From Streptomyces lilacinus (GTDB lineage Bacteria > Actinomycetota > Actinomycetes > Streptomycetales > Streptomycetaceae): a DNA stretch of 10,144 nt. Of this stretch, positions 7,183 to 10,144 are shown in pieces. Numbering within the stretch: the first letter of the stretch is position 1; each line of letters starts with the position of its first letter. The notes beneath the pieces are model-generated. The model did no database searches, had not been told where the DNA came from, and was given only the letters and a program-made list of their open reading frames with translations. The DNA is taken from NCBI GenBank assembly GCA_000715685.1, contig KL569422.1, forward strand, positions 2,294 to 12,437. Direction: 5' to 3'. A program made the position numbers and the translations under genes.

Positions 7183-8763
7183 ATGAAGAAGAGTCAGACC
7201 GCCTCCGCGCGCATGCGGAGGGGCATCTCGCGCGGCATCGTGACCGCCGCCGCGCTGGCCACCGTCACCGGCGTCGCCGCGCCGCTCATCGCCGTGTCCG
7301 CCCCGGCCGGTACGGCCGTCGCGGCGACCGGTATCGCGACCGAGGAGAAGCAGCGCGTCGACGCGGCCGCCGTGGTGCACCTCGACCCGAGCGCGGACGT
7401 GCTCCTGCTCAGCGACCACGACTTCATCCACGCGCTGTGGCAGAAGGCCAAGGCGGGCGGCGAGAAGTACGAGTCCGTGCGTCTTGCCGCCGAGGACGCC
7501 ATGATGAGCTCCTCCGCGGACGACCACGTGAAGTTCATCGTCACGGGCATCCACGAGGCGTACAAGATCGACCAGCAGCGGGAGAAGGACCAGGCCGACG
7601 CCGAGCGTGCGGCCCGGCTCGCCAAGTCCCAGGCGCTGATCGCGGTGGGCATCGTGAACAGCCCGGACCTGCTGGCGCTCAGCGATGACAACTTCATCCG
7701 CGCGATCATGAACAAGGTCGCCGCCGACTCCGAGGTCCAGAAGGCGGCCGCCGCCGCGCTGGCCGGCGACAAGGCCGCCTGGCAGGCGTTCATCACCAAC
7801 GGTGCCCGTGAGGCCCACCAGCGCGACGTGGCCAACGAGATCAAGGCGCTGGAGGAGAAGAACCGCGAGGAGGCCGAGCGCCGCAAGGAGCTGGCCGCCC
7901 GCAAGAACACGGCAGCGCTGTTCGGCATGACGCCCTCCGAGGCCGTGCTGAGCCTCAGCGACGACAACTTCATTCGCGAGCTGCTGCGCGCCACGCCGGC
8001 CGACGCCCAGGGCACCGAGCTCTACGCCGCCGGCCAGCACGCGGTGCTCAGCTCCGACAAGGCGGTGTGGAAGGAGTACATCCACACCGGCGCCGAGCAG
8101 GCCTACAAGCGCGACGACGAGGCCCGCCGCAAGAAGATCGCCGACGAGAACCGCCGGCGCGCGCTGGCGATCCAGGCCGGGGCCGAGAAGACCGGCATGA
8201 ACCCGAACCTCGTCGCCGCCGCGAAGAAGGCGCTGGCCGGCAGCGACGAGGACGTCGCCACGTTCCTCAAGGACGACAGCCAGTACCGGGCCAAGCGGCA
8301 GTCCCTCCAGTCGGCCAACGCGAAGCTGTCCGGCTGGTACGTCCGCCAGTCCACCGTCGACGGCGGCGAGGGCTTCCTCGCCCCCGTGGACGCCAAGGGC
8401 AAGCAGGCCGACCGCGAGGACGCCACCTGGGTCATCGTCCCCGCGCTGGCCAACCAGGCCGGCTGCTACTCCTTCGAGTCGGCGGGCAAGCCGGGCTACT
8501 ACCTGATGCAGAAGGACCTCCGCGTGCGGATGTCCGCGAACGACAACAGCGACGAGTTCCGCAAGGCCGCCACCTGGTGCGCCCGCAAGGGTCTGAACGG
8601 CTCGGGGACCTCGTTCGAGTCGGCCAGCACGCCGGGTCGCTGGCTGCGGCACTTCTGGGGTGACCTCTACGCGGCCGACAAGAGCGGCAAGAACGGCTTC
8701 GACGCCGAGCGGGACTTCGCTCTGGAGGCCACCTGGAAGGTCTCCGCTCCGCTCGCGCGCTGA
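7183..8763 (+). CDS. Secreted ALF-repeat and AbfB-domain (CBM42-like) protein
   Basis: Predicted exported protein of 526 residues, probably binding arabinose-containing or similar polysaccharide outside the cell; no catalytic domain is seen. I chose ATG 7183, which gives a normal signal peptide (MKKSQT..., basic to residue 17, hydrophobic 19-39, likely cleavage around 40-48). GAGGGG at 7163-7168 is rather far upstream (14 nt), and a GTG at 7150 with GGGAG 4 nt upstream is an alternative. Three repeats begin near residues 72, 162 and 254 with cores LLLSDHDFI, LALSDDNFI and LSLSDDNFI. Each continues with an Ala-rich helix and a FI..G..EAY-type end, as in ALF short repeats; a weaker copy begins near 339. 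Charged helices (EEKNREEAERRKE) link them. Residues about 375-522 match AbfB: CYSFESAGKPGYYL, then GTSFESASTPGRWLRHF, then FDAERDFALEATW. It heads a likely three-gene transcript. Confidence 0.83.
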   Translation: MKKSQTASARMRRGISRGIVTAAALATVTGVAAPLIAVSAPAGTAVAATGIATEEKQRVDAAAVVHLDPSADVLLLSDHDFIHALWQKAKAGGEKYESVRLAAEDAMMSSSADDHVKFIVTGIHEAYKIDQQREKDQADAERAARLAKSQALIAVGIVNSPDLLALSDDNFIRAIMNKVAADSEVQKAAAAALAGDKAAWQAFITNGAREAHQRDVANEIKALEEKNREEAERRKELAARKNTAALFGMTPSEAVLSLSDDNFIRELLRATPADAQGTELYAAGQHAVLSSDKAVWKEYIHTGAEQAYKRDDEARRKKIADENRRRALAIQAGAEKTGMNPNLVAAAKKALAGSDEDVATFLKDDSQYRAKRQSLQSANAKLSGWYVRQSTVDGGEGFLAPVDAKGKQADREDATWVIVPALANQAGCYSFESAGKPGYYLMQKDLRVRMSANDNSDEFRKAATWCARKGLNGSGTSFESASTPGRWLRHFWGDLYAADKSGKNGFDAERDFALEATWKVSAPLAR

Positions 8764-8815
8764 CGTCCGCACCCCCTTGACTTCACTTCTGACAAGAACG
8801 GAAACACGACCCACG

Positions 8816-9358
8816 ATGTCTCGGATCACCCGAGCCGCGCTGGCCATCGGCGCCAGTGTCGCCGCGCTGGCCGGCGCCACCACCACCGCGCAGGCCGACA
8901 CGCCCACCGACACGCCCTCCTACGTGCAGCTGCAGGTCGAGCAGAGCGGCAAGTGCCTCACGATCGCGAAGGGCAGCCTCCGCAACGGCGCCAACGCCCA
9001 GCAGTCGACGTGCGCCGACGACCAGGACAGCCAGCTCTTCGACCTGGCCTCCGTCGGCTCGGGCGACTTCGTGCTGCGCCCCAAGGCGAGCGGCAAGTGC
9101 CTCGAGGTGGAGAACGCGGAGACCAAGTCCGGTGCGAACGCCCAGCAGTGGTGGTGCACCGGTGCCGCGCAGATGCGCTGGCGCCTGGTGATGGTCGACG
9201 TCGCCAAGGAGCTGTACGAGCTGCGCCCCATGCACGCCGTCAAGAACCGCTGCCTCGACATCAGCGGCGCGAGCATGGACGACGGCGCGAACGCGCAGTC
9301 GTGGTGGTGCAACGGCACCCCCGCCCAGCACTGGCGCATCCAGCCGGTCAAGGCCTGA
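8816..9358 (+). CDS. Secreted ricin-type beta-trefoil lectin protein (RICIN domain)
   Basis: Predicted exported sugar-binding protein of 180 residues made of a signal peptide and a single beta-trefoil. ATG 8816 begins a clear signal peptide (MSRITRAALAIGAS..., cleavage predicted after AQA, residue 27), with only a weak GGAAA (8800-8804) as ribosome-binding site. The mature part has the three subdomains of the ricin-B/CBM13 fold, each with a CL.I/V strand and a Q.W-like turn. The first is degenerate (CLTIAKG ... QLF, without the usual tryptophans), the second reads CLEVENA ... QQWWC ... MRW, and the third CLDISGA ... QSWWC ... QHW. Ligand binding is therefore more likely in the second and third subdomains. 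It lies 52 bp after the ALF/AbfB gene and 35 bp before its paralogue. No enzyme domain is attached; the ligand cannot be read from the sequence. Confidence 0.85.
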   Translation: MSRITRAALAIGASVAALAGATTTAQADTPTDTPSYVQLQVEQSGKCLTIAKGSLRNGANAQQSTCADDQDSQLFDLASVGSGDFVLRPKASGKCLEVENAETKSGANAQQWWCTGAAQMRWRLVMVDVAKELYELRPMHAVKNRCLDISGASMDDGANAQSWWCNGTPAQHWRIQPVKA

Positions 9359-9393
9359 GTACCCAAGAACTTTAGAGAAAGACGGATCCCATA

Positions 9394-10071
9394 ATGTCTC
9401 GGATCATCCGAGCCTCTCTGGCCATCGGCGCCAGTGTCGCCCTGCTGGCCGGCGCCGCGACCACCGCGTACGCCGACGGGGACGACTCCGCCCGCACCGC
9501 CGCCGACGCCGCCCGCAAGGCTGCTGACGCCGCCCGCCGGGCCGCCGGCGACGAGGCCGCCACCGCCGCCGCCGAGGCCGCCCGGGCCGCCCGCGCGGCC
9601 TCCCTCGAGGCCGCCGCCCGCGCGGCCATGCCCGAAGCGCTCGTGCAGGTGCAGGCCGTGCACAGCAACAAGTGCCTGGAGATCAACAACGGCGCGGCCG
9701 ACAACGGCCTCAAGGCCCAGCAGTGGGACTGCACCGGTGCCGCCGCCCAGAAGTGGCGCATGGTCGCCACCACCGGCTCCGCCTTCGAGCTGCGGTCCTC
9801 GACCAGCGGCAAGTGCCTCGAGGTGGAGAACAGCGGCACCAAGGCGGGCGCCGCCGTCCAGCAGTGGGGGTGCAGCGGCGGCGCGCAGATGCGCTGGCAG
9901 ATCGTCCTCGTGGACCCCGCGAAGAAGCTCTACCAGCTGCGTCCCACGCACACCGAGGACCGTTGCCTGGACATCGCCGACGCCAAGAAGGACAACGGCG
10001 CGAAGGCTCAGTCCTGGTACTGCAACCAGACCGACGCCCAGCTGTGGAAGATCCAGCCGGTCGCCAAGTGA
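9394..10071 (+). CDS. Secreted ricin-type lectin with Ala-rich helical insert; paralogue of the preceding gene
   Basis: Predicted exported lectin of 225 residues. The signal peptide (MSRIIRASLAIGAS..., cleavage after AYA, residue 27) is nearly the same as that of the preceding gene. Residues 28 to about 80, absent from the paralogue, are almost all Ala with Arg, Asp, Glu and Lys. They begin with a 7-residue repeat (AADAARK, AADAARR; 9499-9519 and 9520-9540) and are predicted to form a long helix, perhaps a stalk or coiled coil. A full beta-trefoil follows (about 83-225): CLEINNG ... QQWDC ... QKW; CLEVENS ... QQWGC ... MRW; CLDIADA ... QSWYC ... QLW. Unlike the paralogue, the first subdomain keeps its Q.W. 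ATG 9394 has GGA at 9384-9386, 7 nt upstream. It is probably the last gene of the transcript. Specific sugar target unknown. Confidence 0.86.
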   Translation: MSRIIRASLAIGASVALLAGAATTAYADGDDSARTAADAARKAADAARRAAGDEAATAAAEAARAARAASLEAAARAAMPEALVQVQAVHSNKCLEINNGAADNGLKAQQWDCTGAAAQKWRMVATTGSAFELRSSTSGKCLEVENSGTKAGAAVQQWGCSGGAQMRWQIVLVDPAKKLYQLRPTHTEDRCLDIADAKKDNGAKAQSWYCNQTDAQLWKIQPVAK

Positions 10072-10087
10072 CCTCTCGATCTCGGTC

Positions 10088-10109
10088 CCTGCCGCGGGAA
10101 CGCGGCAGG
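10088..10109 (+). terminator. GC hairpin after the second lectin gene
   Basis: CCTGCCGCG (10088-10096) and CGCGGCAGG (10101-10109) form a perfect 9-bp stem with a GGAA tetraloop, 17 nt after the stop codon. There is no T-run, but position and stability suit a Streptomyces-type terminator for the secreted-protein genes. Confidence 0.65.
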
Positions 10110-10144
10110 TGAGCGGCGTGGAGGGGCGGTGCCGTGGACCACGG

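Noticed and set aside
8777..8805. TTGACT between the ALF/AbfB and first lectin genes as a promoter -35 element
   Set aside because: At 17 bp spacing the -10 position reads GGAAAC, which is not a plausible -10; the short gap suits co-transcription.
7072..8913. Long open frame on the minus strand (613 codons)
   Set aside because: It lies antisense to the ALF/AbfB gene and exists because GC-rich third positions remove stop codons; the translation is low-complexity Gly/Val/Leu with no recognisable domain.
8920..9951. Long minus-strand open frame across both lectin genes
   Set aside because: It is a shadow of the lectin genes, with a low-complexity product and no domain, while the plus strand carries clear signal peptides and trefoil motifs.

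Overview
The DNA is very GC-rich, with strong C/G at third codon positions, few or no TTA codons in the confident genes, and short GC-rich hairpins without T-runs after genes. With secreted ALF/AbfB and ricin-type proteins and a CorA fragment of actinobacterial type, this points to a Streptomyces or close relative. No rRNA, tRNA, CRISPR array, complete insertion sequence or attachment site was found.

Positions 1-6360 hold two large co-directional genes that I read as the core of a pPIWI-RE system, a predicted nucleic-acid-guided anti-plasmid/anti-phage defence. The first (open at the window's left edge, ending at 3258) is a DinG/XPD-like superfamily 2 helicase with Walker A, DEAD, SGTS and QxxGRxxR motifs and four cysteines placed as for an iron-sulphur cluster. 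The second (3340-6360) is the pPIWI-RE protein itself, with an N-terminal pPIWI_RE_X-like region, a MID-like region and an RNase H/PIWI-fold C-terminus. The usual third partner, a restriction-endonuclease-fold protein, is not in the window and would be expected upstream. In the published model the helicase opens R-loops or duplexes, the PIWI protein holds a guide and recognises the target, and the nuclease cuts. A perfect 12-bp hairpin at 6403-6436 probably ends this transcript.

Positions 6437-7182 are a boundary zone without a confident intact gene. It holds a paired heptamer repeat (TGGGGAG four times, 6564-6612), a possible broken short reading frame, a frameshifted 3' fragment of a corA magnesium-transporter gene (6712-6907) and a small hairpin (6944-6966). 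The fragment suggests that rearrangement, insertion or deletion has occurred at this edge of the defence region.

Positions 7183-10071 hold three co-directional genes for exported, carbohydrate-binding-type proteins with no recognisable catalytic domain: a protein with ALF-type repeats and an AbfB (CBM42-like) domain, then two paralogous ricin-type beta-trefoil lectins, the second carrying an alanine-rich helical insert. Gaps of 52 and 35 bp suggest one transcript, closed by a perfect 9-bp GC hairpin at 10088-10109. Their more extreme GC bias at third positions contrasts with the two defence genes.
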